The notes below the pieces were generated by a model that was not told the DNA's origin, ran no database searches, and saw nothing but the letters and a program-made list of their open reading frames with translations. A program made the translations under genes and the position numbers. From Smallanthus sonchifolius (lineage: Eukaryota; Streptophyta; Magnoliopsida; Asterales; Asteraceae), in the NCBI GenBank assembly GCA_023525975.1, contig CM042020.1, positions 15,587,001 to 15,651,000 of the forward strand: a DNA stretch of 64,000 bases, given 5' to 3'. Position 1 is the first letter of the stretch, and every line of letters starts with the position of its first letter. Shown here piece by piece: positions 22,612 to 34,164 of the stretch.

Positions 22612-25167
22612 TGTCACACCCCTCCAAGGCGGAAACACGGGAGTGCGGAGAAATTGAATAAAAGAACACAAGGCAATAAAGAAGATTACTATTAAATTCC
22701 ATAGAGTTAAGATTTCATTACATAAATCTCAACTTAAACCAACCAAATAACATGTTCAAAAGACAAAACAACTTATAACATAATTTCTTCATTTAATATA
22801 TAGGCAAATCCTATGTGATCCTTTGCTTGACCTATCATGAGCTTAATCACCTGAAACATGTACGAAAAAAAGTGTCAACTAAAAATAGTTGGTGAGAAAT
22901 CACAGGTTTAATAAAATTATAAGTTTGGAAAAAGTAACAATTCACAATTCAAGATCATCATATAGCACATGAATAAAACAAACACATGATTAGCAATAAC
23001 GAATAAGTGGTACAACTCTCAAGTTACACTAATAACGAATAAGATGTCCAACCAAAAGTTGTCCATAAAGTGTATGCGGTTTCCATCCTATAGCCCATAT
23101 CTGTACTACCGTTGGCTTGAAAGCTTCAAGTTAAGGATTTGCAAGTTTAACGTTTATCATGTTGTGTTCATTTACTCATATACATATATGATTCGCTTGT
23201 TTTAGAATTGTTTGAAAACGTGTTTTAATGCGTGCCAACGCGTACATGTTTTCCCCAAAACAATTTGAATAAAGTGAGGGTATGAAGTCTCACCTTGATA
23301 ACTAGGAGCAATAAGAGGCTTGAGCAAATAGACGAGGTGAATCACGGTCCATACCCTAAAAAATGAATAAACTAGTTTTAGGGTAGGTTCGATGGTTACT
23401 AGTATTAGATAGGCGGTTCGGGTCATAAGGTTAAGAATTAGTTGTAAAAGTAGAGTTTTAGTTGTTTTACTGATTTGGACAGCAAAGTAGTTGAACAGAA
23501 ACGGGCTTGTTAAAAATACCAAACGACGTCCAAAAATTATGAAATTTTACAGGTGATTAGTTTAAGTTGTTCCGAACAAGTTTCGTTTAGAAAGTTTTTC
23601 CATTTGAGACTCGTATCATAGCCAAAACAGTCCAACAAGACAGAAGGTACTGAAAAAGGTTTCTGTCGTTTGAATTAGAAAAAGAGCCAATTATGGTTGG
23701 AAAGAAAATTCAACGAACTACGTCGTAGAATTTGAGTTTGCTCAGTTTCGTTTAATTATGGTCAAGTTATGATTAGTTAAAGTCAGTACAGTTTCTGTCC
23801 ACAATCAACGGTTGCACTTAAGTGGACCATTTAGGGTTTTAAGGTTACCGAACGCGTAAATAAAAAATTAGATGAATGTTATTATGATATTATAATACAT
23901 AATATAATCATATTAGGTTAGCCAAAACGTCCCGTGTCACCGGTCTAGCCATGATATTCACACAAGCGTTTTGGAGAATCACATAATGCAATCGGCATAG
24001 CCGACACGAGCAAGCGGATTCTATTTTAAATTAGCGTGTGAGTTCATATAAGTGATAATACAAAATTATTAACATGTTTTAAGTTATCAAGAACATACTA
24101 AAGTATCGACAGAGCCACTTTTGCCATAGTTGTCTTGAGGATTCACAGAATGCGAAAGCATAGCCGCCATTGTAAACATGATCCTTTGTTTGATTGTTGG
24201 TGATGTTAGCTTGATTTCTTGGTTTAGTTAAGATTATTAGAGGATTTTTAGGGCTGAGGTTTCACATGATCAAGTGATCATGGATAGAAAATAGAAAAAT
24301 ATTAAGGGGATGAAGAAAGAATGAATTAAAAGACGGTATTGAACTTCGGAGGGTTACTTACTTGTTTGATCTTCAACTCTTGGAATCCTCTCAGGATTTA
24401 TGAAATCTTCAAAAGGGGAGGCAGGGATTTCACAAATTATAAAGGTTTGGGAGTGTTTGAGGGAGAATTAGCAAAGAAAACAAGTTCCTAAGCCTCCTAT
24501 TTATACTAATGGGTGAAGGGGTGTAAAATGGAATGTCTTGGAAAGGAATTTAGGGTTTTTAGGGTGTGTAAAGGGGGGTGGACGAAATTTCTTGGCCTTG
24601 TGGGCTGCAAAATTCTTCCATGGGTCATGGGTGGCCTTTGACCCATGGTTGATCTAATGGTTCGGTTTCGCGGTTTTTGATCGTTTTTTCGAATTTCAGG
24701 ATTTATTTAAGGAAAAAATGAGTATGTTAAACATTTAAAACATATATTAATGTCATGTTAGACGAGTTTTTCGGGTGTGGACGGTACGCAGCTAACGGCG
24801 GTTTAAAAGGCGAACGATCGCACGAAAGTACTAACTAACGTACTACGGCATCAATTTGAATTATGTGACAACTTGAATGAGTTAAATAACTATGTTAGGC
24901 ACATATGGTTGATAAATTTCCTTTGAGTTAGTAGTGAGTGAGTTTTCGTGTCGGTAAACGAGTTATTAAACGGTTTAACGGTCTAAGTTGCAATTTAAGG
25001 CAATTCTAAGCGTTGCAGTTAACATGTGACCATGTAATAAGTACAATATGCATGAAATAAGTATGTTTCAAGTATGATGTGAACACGAGTTATGATGAGG
25101 GTTTCAAGCTTCATTGATTCATGAATATGATAAGCATTACAAGTACGCGAAAAACATAAATGTTACA
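22612..25167 (-). mobile_element. 2,556-bp TG...CA insertion, probable solo LTR (family A, inverted)
   Basis: Begins TGTCACACCCCTCC and ends AAATGTTACA, with TCGAA on both sides (22607-22611 and 25168-25172). Read on the - strand, its end matches the end of the 15496-18605 insertion: the ACCTGTGA..TCTCACCAAC, TTGACACTTTTT and CCGCC..GGGGTGTGACA words are shared. A TATA box reading TATAAATAGGAG on the - strand lies near 24494-24507, supporting an LTR that would transcribe leftwards. No coding domains are visible. Confidence 0.75.
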
Positions 25168-25650
25168 TCGAAGAACTGAAAATGGTTGAACATCCTAGAC
25201 CAAAATCAAGAAGAGAAAACGATGAGAGGTAGAGGTAGTGATGGCGAGAGGCATGAACGCCGAACATTCATTGGTGATTGTTAACAGATGTGACGGTAAA
25301 GAGGAACACATTTAGAAAGGTCTCACATATTAGAATCCCCACCGATTCTATTTTCTATGTTGTTGGTTTTCAGTGTTTCATGGGGGTGGTCCATAATGAT
25401 AAGTTTTGGATAATTCCAAGACGAACAAGTATGTGCATAAATATTTGTAAACATCATATCTTCTCGTTTATTACTTTTTAATTACCGGCGTGCATCCGTA
25501 GAGGAAGAAGACGTGGGGTTTTATGGTTCATTACCGACGATTACAGGCGTTGTTATTCTCTTCTGGTTCATTACTTTTTCATTACTAATTATGTATATGT
25601 AACACAAGTGTTACGTATATGTAACACATAGTGTTACATGTGTGTAACAC

Positions 25651-28207
25651 TGTAAGACCCCAAACCGGGCACCCTACAGTTGGTTCTTATAACGGGTTAT
25701 TCCCTTGAAAATACTCCTTTTAGATGTATTAAACTATAGTGAAAGTCTTTCTAAAAGCATTAATTGCTATTTAATGTCATTAAGTTATCTCACGAATTCT
25801 TGCACACCAATCCGAGTAGCACCGCTCCCAAGCCAAGATACGTCAACGCAACGCTTACCTGCAAAACAATCTATCGTACACACAAAGTCAGCTACGCTGA
25901 GTGAGTTCTAATAATTTAGTTTAATTAAAAGCCAAATCGTCTCAAAAGTTATTTAAACTTTACTCAGGACCCACGGTCCTTTTAAAATAGGTCCACAATT
26001 CATTAACAAATAGATAACCCATGTTATCACCCGATATCCCATAATAGCTCATTACCCAAGACTCATCCCATAATAATAATAATCCCGCAGTCTCATCGGC
26101 ATAGGTCGAACTTACCTACACTAATAACTCATGCTCAAGTACACGTATTAACTCGACACTTGGTTAACACAACCAATCGCTAACGTCAACTTACTCAGCC
26201 TTGACCAAGGCTCTTACAAATTAACTGACATCACAGTTGCAAGCACCACATCACAATCCAGACACAACGGTCAATCTAACTCGACTCACCACAATAATAA
26301 TATCTCATGCACAATAAAATATAACTCAACGCTTGTATGCAATTTAACACAAATATATAGGCACACAAACACATACCTCTTCGATGCACCCTCGGTAGGG
26401 GCACCCTCGTCAGGGCGTTCGACACACCCCGAGCTCATCACTGTCCTGTTGGACATTGCCACTTTGGTGACCTCCCGATTCGTCCTCCACAATCCCGTTT
26501 GTCGTGTCATAATGACAACAACGCAAACACAATACCCGTCGTGTCACATGGACGACGACACAATGCACACAACACATGTATAATCACATAACATTATACA
26601 AATACTAATAACACAAGAGCCTTCTAATATATCAACATTCATACAAATACTACATCTCATTATCTAAGCACATACAACGTACATGCACACACCTTGTGAC
26701 ACCTCCTAGTCGTACCCGTACGACCCGTAACTACAATCCCCACTCACCCCTGTTAGGTCACTATACGATCTGTGACCATATCCCCACCTGTAACCCGCAC
26801 GTCCTATGGACACACACAGTCCCTTAGCCCCACATTTAACTATTTAACTTCATAAGCTAATCGGGTTACGCTCCAAGGTTCTTTACCCATTTTTTACAAT
26901 AAAACATGTATAGAAAGTATGTACGATAACCCCCAAAAATGTTTAAAATATTTAAAAGAGGGGATTAGAAACTCATCGGTTATGAAGATCCAACTCTTAC
27001 TACAACGACCTCTCAACACGAAACTCGAACCTGTCAACATAAGATTACCGGATCAGATTCCGTACTAAATTTACGTTGAATAATGCGTAAATATATTTAA
27101 CCCCAAATGCTCATCTTAATGGCTCGCCCTTCTTTCTCCGCAAAACCCTAGTCTCACGGGTTATGTAGTATATTGATCTCGATCCGTCTAGGACTCGTGT
27201 ACCCGAACCCAAGCTTCCATTCATGCACGTACGTGCGTCATGCAATAATCCTAACCACCGAAACGTCACCATGCAACCCTAGCCCCGCGCGTACTCGAGT
27301 AGGGTTCCCATGCATGCACGTAACCCATGCCATGCAAAATAACTCTAGCTGGTAAAACCCTACCCGACTCCATCATCGTCCTGTCTCCTCCATCGTGCAA
27401 CACCGTGCACATCATCTTCACCTTCCTTGTCGGGACCAACCCTATTTCTTCTAACTCCTCCTCTACCATCCCCGAAGGACTCCTCCCGTGCTAAACCACA
27501 CGCCGGATACAACTCCACCGTTGTACTCCACCACTTGCCTCCTCCGTCCTCGCCGCCGTGTACTATTAACCGGCCACCACACCTGCCGTCACAGCAGCCC
27601 CGCTGCCGGCTCCACTTACCACGGTGCCAGCCTCCTCCGCTAAGTCGTACTCCACCGTTGCTACACGCCATCACCACCTCGTCACACCACTCCATTGTTG
27701 CTACCTCCTGCTGCGTCCGTAACCACCACCACAGCCGACCACTACCATCACCTCAACCTTCGTCATCGTCCATGGCCTAGAAACCCGCAACCCTAATCGG
27801 GTTTTCCAACAAAAAGCATAAACAAAACGCGTAAAGGTATAAACGAGGATTACCTTGGTTACGTGTGAAGCCCTCCACTTGAAACCGCCATGAAACCGTT
27901 TTTCCCGGCCTCCTCCGATCGTCCCTCTCCTCGGCTTTCTCTCTTGCTGCCGTCGTGCGCACCCCTAGGCCGAATGGCCTAGGGTTTTCCCCTTAAGTGG
28001 CTTTTAAACCTAGATGGTTTTACACTCTAGTCCTTGGGTTCTCCTTTTAGCGCGTTTCGATTCCAAACCGTTCTCTTTTTGGCTAACTGGGTTCCTTTTA
28101 TTCCTTAAATCCGATTTTACGTGAAAATCTCGTCAACCGTCTTGTTTACTTGAGAGTCGGGTCACCCATTAGCCCGAATCATGAGGGTAGGTTTTCGGGA
28201 TGTTACA
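25651..28207. mobile_element. 2,557-bp TG...CA insertion, probable solo LTR (family C)
   Basis: Begins TGTAAGACCCCAAACC and ends TTCGGGATGTTACA, flanked by the 5-bp repeat AACAC (25646-25650 and 28208-28212). The GC-richer part at 26700-27990 has long open stretches of Pro/Ser-rich or low-complexity translation but no recognisable domain, so I do not call genes in it. The ends differ from family A beyond the shared TGT..ACA terminus. Orientation is undecided. Confidence 0.7.
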
Positions 28208-28767
28208 AACACCGCTTACATATACGTAACACTAAGAGTTGAATATATGTAACATGAAGATATGATTTTGGTTTCGTAAAATTGTGTAAGATACGTTTGT
28301 AAACTGTATAATTGGTTTCTTAATCATCTTGTTCTTCATCTTATAATAATGATGTTTCGTATATGTAACTTTTGTTGTTACATATATATAACTCACGAGC
28401 TACATTTTTCCTCCTCGATTTCGTTTAGTTTTTTTATTAACGGATGAAAATGGTGATTTTTATGGGTTTTGGTTTTGAAGAACCGATTAAAAACGGTAAT
28501 TAACCTTGAGATTGGACAGAGAACGAGAGATATGAGAGAGAGAGAGAGTGTGTGTGTGAGAAATATTAGGGATTTGATTAACTGATTTGCAAGCCCATTT
28601 CCTATTATGTCCTTTACCACAATTAATTAATCATAAAACTCCATTTTATTACAAAAATGTCATTAAATGATTAGAACTATTGATCAAACATGATCAACGA
28701 TTAGGATTTGATTTTCATGGTTTTCCATAAAATGGTGGTTTGCGTTTGAACCACACTATATATATTT

Positions 28768-29158
28768 AGAATCATTTCAGAACTTACATTTTTCTTCAGA
28801 ACTGTGAGAAGTCATTTGAACCACGGGTTTATGCATATATACATATATGTAAATGGTTTAGTTACACATATAGAACACTTACAAATGTAAATGGTTAACT
28901 TTCACATGTATGCAACATTTATATATATGTAAATAATTAACTTACACATATGTAAAATAAGGTTACACATATGCAAGTATGTAACTACTTAATTCATTTT
29001 TCAAATGTGTAAGTGATAATTTGTAATGATTACACATTTTGACACACGTGCCCTTAATTTAAATAAAATAAATAAAGAAATACAAAAAAAATGATTGGAT
29101 GATATGAGTTCTTGCAGTTCTAAAGGTTTTTTTTTGAAGTTCTGATATGATCCAATCC
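28768..29158. mobile_element. (TA)n-flanked non-autonomous element E3
   Basis: Lies between TATATATA tracts at 28757-28767 and 29159-29170. The ends GAATCATTTCAGAACTTAC and, inverted, GGATCATATCAGAACTTC correspond. The interior holds many TTACACATATGTAAA-like palindromes (28820-29030). Non-coding. Confidence 0.6.
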
Positions 29159-29182
29159 TATATATATATGTATATGTATGTA

Positions 29183-29276
29183 GGGGAGGGTTCTAGAGAA
29201 AACGGCATAATTATGCGAAAACTAGAGAAAACCAATCAAACCAATAACATAATTTATAAATTATTTGATCACTACC

Positions 29277-29307
<31 letters not shown>

Positions 29308-29598
29308 CATACATATACATAAACATATATATAGGGGTATGGATTAAATGAAAACCGTAACGCAGTGTTACATATATGCAACAACTACTCATACAACATA
29401 GTGTTACGTGTACGTAACACATTCGGTTACGTATACGTAAGACTGCTCATTCTCGTATGTATGTTCAACACATATATAATAGATACTTAAATAACCTTTT
29501 GATAACTAAAAGAAAAAATAATTTATAAATTATATTATTGATTTGGTTGGTTTATTTAGTTTTTGCATAACTATGTGGTTTTCTCTATAACCCTCCCC
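29183..29598. mobile_element. (TA)n-flanked foldback element E4 with a second element fragment inside
   Basis: Left arm GGGGAGGGTTCTAGAGAAAA, with ATAATTATGCGAAAACTAG and CCAATAACATAATTTATAAA, is matched by the inverted right arm (GGGGAGGGTTATAGAGAAAA on the other strand), giving terminal inverted repeats of about 80 bp. In the centre a (TA)n/(CA)n tract (about 29275-29333) leads into GGGGTATGGATTAAATGAAA, which resembles the left end of E2. A fragment of another family member has therefore landed inside this one. Confidence 0.75.
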
Positions 29599-30961
29599 TA
29601 TGTACGTATATATGTGTGTCTATATATACGTATGCACGTTTAGGCTTGCGAGCATCTAGTCAAGCTGGGTATATAAAGCCTAGGCTCGTTATTAAATGCT
29701 TTATGATTTAAGTTTTTACTCGTTTGATCTTAATTAGATTTGACCTTTTAAGAAACCAATCTTAAGAGTTCAAAATGACTTAACTTATTTACACCCTTTA
29801 CTTTTATCTCTCTTTGTTTAAGGTACAACTAAATTATCTATTTATCAATTCCTCAAATCTAATTAAAAAAGTTTGAGCAGTTCATTTATATATTTTGCTC
29901 CGTTCTAAAAAAAAATTTAAAAGTTTGACCTCCATTTCATAAAACAATACAAAAAAAAACTTGGAATTTTTTTGATTATTTTATCTATATATATATTCAT
30001 TTATATTTTGGAATAATCACGTTTTTTTTGCAATACATCGATTGCTAGAGCTTTCAATAAGAGAATCTATTTTTTTAAGCACGTGTTATCATAGATCATA
30101 ATTTTATTTTAATTATTTAATATGGTGTGATCATTTTTAAAGTCTAAATTCAAACACCAACGCCATAAGATTCGTAGTCCAAAAAAGACTAATAATTCGT
30201 TGATATTTGATGAGTTTTTTTCAAACTTTTATACCTTTTCTTTTCTCTCTACACTCCTCCCTCTTTTCTTTTTTTTTATTTTAAAATACTGTTTGCAAAT
30301 ACTAGTTACAATCCCAATTTACAAAAAATAAACATATTCTTTTATAACAACTAGTATTACTTCTCAAATGTTGCGGCGGCTCGATTTTAAATAAAATTTA
30401 TATCAAAACGTACAATATTTTCTTAATTTAAAAGAACATTACGTTGTGAAAAAAAATTATATTTGACACGAGTCAGTTTTAAATAAAATTTATATCGAAA
30501 CGTTGATAAAATAAGGACCATCAGGCCAACTGCCAATTCTTGTTTCAAACCCGATTCCATACTTATATATATAAAAAATAAAAATAAAAACTATTTAGAA
30601 CTCAAGTTCTTTAGAAGTTTTTATATTGAACATATATTGGATATTATATTTTATCTAAATAAAATTATAAATATTATCGTAAGTGAAACACTTTGTTAAT
30701 AAAGTAGAGAATAAGTAGTAACGTAATTTAATTTACACATTAGGGTGGATTTTCTGACACGACATAAGCATAACATAAAATTCATGGCTTTAGGTTTAGG
30801 CCTTTGGTCTAAATGTGTACGGATCAATTTTGGGTTGAATCCACCAACATGTCAAGCGGGTGGTGTTTGGATCGACCTCACGGGTTTGTAGGTTTACCCA
30901 TTTAATTTCGTACTTATTATTATTATTATTTTTTTGAACGACACGTAATCTACACTACAAT
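29599..30961. other. AT-rich gap without recognisable gene
   Basis: Low-complexity AT-rich sequence with short duplicated phrases (TTTTAAATAAAATTTATATC occurs near 30385 and 30478). A stretch at 30740-30930 has words like the small hAT-type MITEs (TTAGGGTGGATTTTCTGACACG, GGGTTTGTAGGTTTACCC). No open frame shows a domain. Confidence 0.4.
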
Positions 30962-31020
30962 TAATTTACATCTATCCGTCTATGACAGGGCTCGAACCCT
31001 TGATCTCAAGAGGAGCTTCA
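30962..31020 (-). repeat. Possible SINE or tRNA-derived fragment (B-box-like word)
   Basis: On the - strand the sequence GATCAAGGGTTCGAGCCC contains a pol III B-box-like GGTTCGAGCC. A similar inverted phrase (GAGATCTTGGGTTCAAGTCT) occurs at 10253-10272. Neither has a credible A box at the right spacing, so this is only a hint of SINE-derived sequence. Confidence 0.25.
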
Positions 31021-31074
31021 CCTTAACTTCAAATGGCTTTGCCATCGCACCCAATCCCCCACTCCTAACTTAGG

Positions 31075-32007
31075 TAGTTGCACTTTTAAATACCCCAAGC
31101 ACATCGGTTAAATTTTCAATAACTTGCCAACTAGATGGCGGGAATGGTGTAACACCGGTTTCACCTACAAGTATGTTATGAAATGCAATCAAACTATCTT
31201 TTTGTTTGATTGCGCTTTCAAATATATTGCAAGTCGAGTTCCATCGAGTAGGTACGTCCCAATTCGGACCTAAGCAACGTGTACCCGACTCTTTACAAAA
31301 CCTTTTATATCTAACATACGTTGCCTTACCTTTTATAGCAATGTACGCTTGTTCATTCCCACGTATTGGGGTGTATCCAATGTCCGGTAACATAAAGATA
31401 CGATTCGGGTAAACCGTGAGGGGCCGACCAAACATCGCAAGTCAAATTCACACCTGTTTCTAAACTTTGAAAACCCAAAATTAATTCTTTTTTAGCTTTT
31501 AACCACGTTTTAAGGTAATCAAGTCTAAGGGTTGTTCGACTTATATGATTATAAGAGTTTTTGGGATGAGACGTGTCAATCTTGGGTTGTCGAAGTGATC
31601 AAATGGCAAACCCTCTTGAATCACGAGCTTTCCCATTCCTTCCCGAACCGCTTCAACATCATAATGCCAAATACGGCCATCGCTTGACATTGTTTCTTGA
31701 CCACCTTCGGGAGCTTTCTTCAAGACTTTGCAATATTCTTGTACATGTTTTTACAAAGATGAGTTGGAATCCGCCTTCAACATAGTACCACAATGAACGT
31801 AACGAGCTTTGCTTGGACTGAAAGACATTTTACTAACTCGAAATGAACAAAAAGACTTGGGTTTCTCGTTGTGGGAATAACTTCCATCACGTTTGGTTTG
31901 CTACTAGCCGAGGAGGAAGCGGTAGCCGATTCGGAAGCCATTTTTTGAGCTTTTTTTAGGCGGAAGCGTTTTTTTGAGCCAGAAGCGGTAGCCGATTCGG
32001 AAACCAT
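31075..32007 (-). pseudogene. hAT-family (BED-type) transposase remnant
   Basis: Reading right to left: a Ser/Ala-rich N-terminus with an internal duplication (SESATAS twice, 32007-31910); FVHFELVKCL, the entry to a BED zinc finger, which is frameshifted; LVIQEGLPFDHFDNPRLTRL (about 31630-31570); then YKRFCKESGTRCLGPNWDV, PTRWNSTCNIFESAIKQKD and SWQVIENLTDVLGVFKSATT (31435-31075). These are hallmark blocks of plant hAT transposases. The C-terminal dimerisation region is absent and several frameshifts occur, so it is dead. It abuts the gypsy polyprotein at about 32008, where the gypsy reading stops at LELPEALQ. Confidence 0.8.
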
Positions 32008-32246
32008 TTGTAGTGCTTCGGGTAATTCTAGTTTTTAAGCTACTGCTCCAATTCTTTCAGTGATCTTGTAAGGTCCAATGTATCTTGGTCCTAACTTTCC
32101 TCCTTTTCTGAACCTTACAACACCTTTCCAAGGTGAGACCTTTAGCATAACATAATCTCCAACTTGAAATTCTAAAGGTCTTCGTCGTCTGTCAGTATAA
32201 CTCTTTTGTCGATTTTGGACAGTTTTTAATTGTCGTTTAATCTGGA

Positions 32247-33203
32247 CTATCTTATATGTTGTTTCAAGTATAACTTCAGTCCAGATAATTGACTGTCTCC
32301 TATTTCAGTCCAATAGACTGGAATTCTGCACTTCCTTCCATAAAGTGCTTCAAATGGTGCAACTTTAATGCTTGAATGGTAACTGTTGTTGTAGGGGAAT
32401 TCGATTAACGGTAGGTGATTATCCCAATTACCTCTGAAATCGATAACACAGGCTCTTAGCATATCTTCGAGAGTTTGAATTGTGCGTTCACTCTGTCCAT
32501 TTGTCTGGGAATGATATGCAGTACTCACGGTAAGTCGTATTCCCAATTCTTTCTGGAAACTAGTCCAGAATCTAGATGTGAACCGACTGTCTCTATCAGA
32601 AATAATAGACAGTGGTGTGCCATGGCGGCTCACAATTTCAATGATATAGATTCTGGCTAACTTATCCATGGAGTAGCTTTCATTGATGGGTATAAAATGG
32701 ACTGACTTGGTTAGTGTATCGACCACGACCCATATGACATTATGCCCTTTCTATGTTCTGGGTAATTTGGTAACGAAACCCATTGTAATACGATCCCATT
32801 TCCTGACAAGTATCTCCAATTGCTGTAATTGACCTGCTGGCTTTTGGTGTTAAATCTTGACTTGAAGGAAAGTCCAGCATTTACCTATGTACTAGGCTAT
32901 TGATCGTTTCATGTTTGGCCACCGGTAATGTTTTTTCAGATCTTTGTACATATTATTTGCACCGAGATGCATGAAATATCTTGATTTATGTGCCTCATCC
33001 ATCATCTTCTCCTGAATGTTTCCAAGTATCAGAATCCAGATTCTTTGATCGAATCTCATGATTCCATCTTTTACTGTGATAAACAACTTTTGTTTCCCAA
33101 CCATACGTTCCTTCTTGATATTTTTCTCTTCTAATGCTTTTGGTTGGATTTCTTTGATCTGTTCTTTACAGTTAGTTTGTTCAATTCTCGATAACCGATG
33201 CAC
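32247..33203 (-). pseudogene. gypsy integrase (frameshifted)
   Basis: The upstream piece (33203-32892) has HLGANNMYKDLKKHYRWPNM of the HHCC region. The downstream piece (32726-32247) holds the catalytic core: the first Asp in VDTLTKSVHF, the second in LSIISDRDSRF, and the Glu in SQTNGQSERTIQTLEDM, followed by FEALYGRKCRIPVYW. Between the two pieces the frame is broken (32727-32891). The region downstream to 32008 retains GPRYIGPYKITERIG-like words, then ends at the hAT remnant. Confidence 0.85.
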
Positions 33204-33400
33204 ATTCTCATGCTTCCGTCATTCTTTTTCATGAATAGTACCGGTGCTCCCCATGGTGAAGTGCTAGGATGAATGAACCCTTTGTCTAAGAGTTCTTGGA
33301 TTTGTTTCATCAATTCTTTTAATTCAGAAAGAGCTACACGATAAGGGGATCTTGCAACAGGTTTGGCTCCAGGAATAAGTTCAATTCAGAATTCGATCTG
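33131..33400 (-). pseudogene. gypsy reverse transcriptase, N-terminal fragment only
   Basis: Encodes LLDKGFIHPSTSPWGAPVLF and SMRMCIGYRELNKLTVKNR, the first RT motifs (relatives have CIDYRELNK). The sequence then passes directly into the linker before integrase. The YVDD catalytic block and all of RNase H, more than a kilobase in intact relatives, have been removed by an internal deletion near 33170-33180. Confidence 0.85.
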
Positions 33401-34152
33401 ACGATCTGGTGGAAGACCAGGTAGTTCGTCCGGAAAGACATCCGGGTGCTCACAGATTATGGGAATATCCGCAATCTGTCCTTCAAGTTTATTAGTTAAG
33501 GCATGGATTAAGAATATACCGTCTCCCTTAATCAAATGTTTCTTAGCTCTTGCTACTGATATAATTCCAATCTTATTTCTATCACTATCGCCCTGAATCA
33601 TTAAACAATTTTCATCTGGTTTCTTAATCTTGACCGTTTTCTAGTCACAATCAAACTGGGTCTGGTATTGGTTTAACCAATCCATCTCTAGAATAACTTC
33701 ACATTCGTTCATATTCATTGGCATTAGTGTAACTAACACCTTATCTTCACCAAATTGATGACACAATCAGAGTACGATTCGGTTATCCTAATCTGTTCGC
33801 CACTTGCCGTTTCAACGACATACGTATGAATAAGCGGAATCGGTTTTACGCCTGAATATGGGGTGAATGCATATGAAACAAAACTTCTATTCGCCCTTGT
33901 ATCGAATAATATTTTGGCGTAAATATTGTTAACTAAGAAAGTACCTGCCGCCTCTTTGGCATCGTTTTTCTTTTCTCCTCCGCTTCCTAGGACAAACACC
34001 CGTCCTACCCCTTTATTCTGATCCCCCATTCTTTGCTTGGGTGGTTTAGGACAAGAAGTCCTATAATGTCCTATTTCCCCACAATTGAAACATTTCACAT
34101 TAGGACATTGGGTAGCTGAGAGACCAAACTTCTGATAAGTCTTGCATTTCAT
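33386..34152 (-). pseudogene. gypsy zinc knuckle, protease and RT-proximal region
   Basis: Begins with MKCKTYQKFG and the CCHC knuckle CFNCGEIGHYRTSC, then the aspartic protease: AKILFDTRANRSFVSYAF. The catalytic triad, normally D-[ST]-G, reads D-T-R here, which should inactivate it. The frame is broken near 33733. The next open piece (33601-33386) has the PDVFPDELPGLPPDRQIEF motif that precedes RT in gypsy elements. Confidence 0.85.
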
Positions 34153-34164
34153 CCCCTGGATAGC

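Larger units (their letters stand above)
22297..28756. mobile_element. (TA)n-flanked non-autonomous element E2, split by two LTR-like insertions
   Basis: The left end GGTAGGATCAAATAAAAACC and the right end, inverted, GGTTCAAACGCAAACCACC are similar and are bordered by TA/CA and TATATATA tracts. Between them sit two TG...CA insertions (22612-25167 and 25651-28207), each with its own 5-bp duplication. About 1.3 kb of original element remains: 22297-22611, 25168-25650 and 28208-28756. Its interior carries repeated GTTACATATACGTAAC-like palindromes on both sides of the second insertion. No protein is encoded. Confidence 0.6.

Noticed and set aside
27427..27780. Open frame rich in Pro/Ser/His in the GC-rich segment
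   Set aside because: Low-complexity translation open on both strands, no domain, and it lies inside the TG...CA insertion 25651-28207. High GC with few stop codons explains it.
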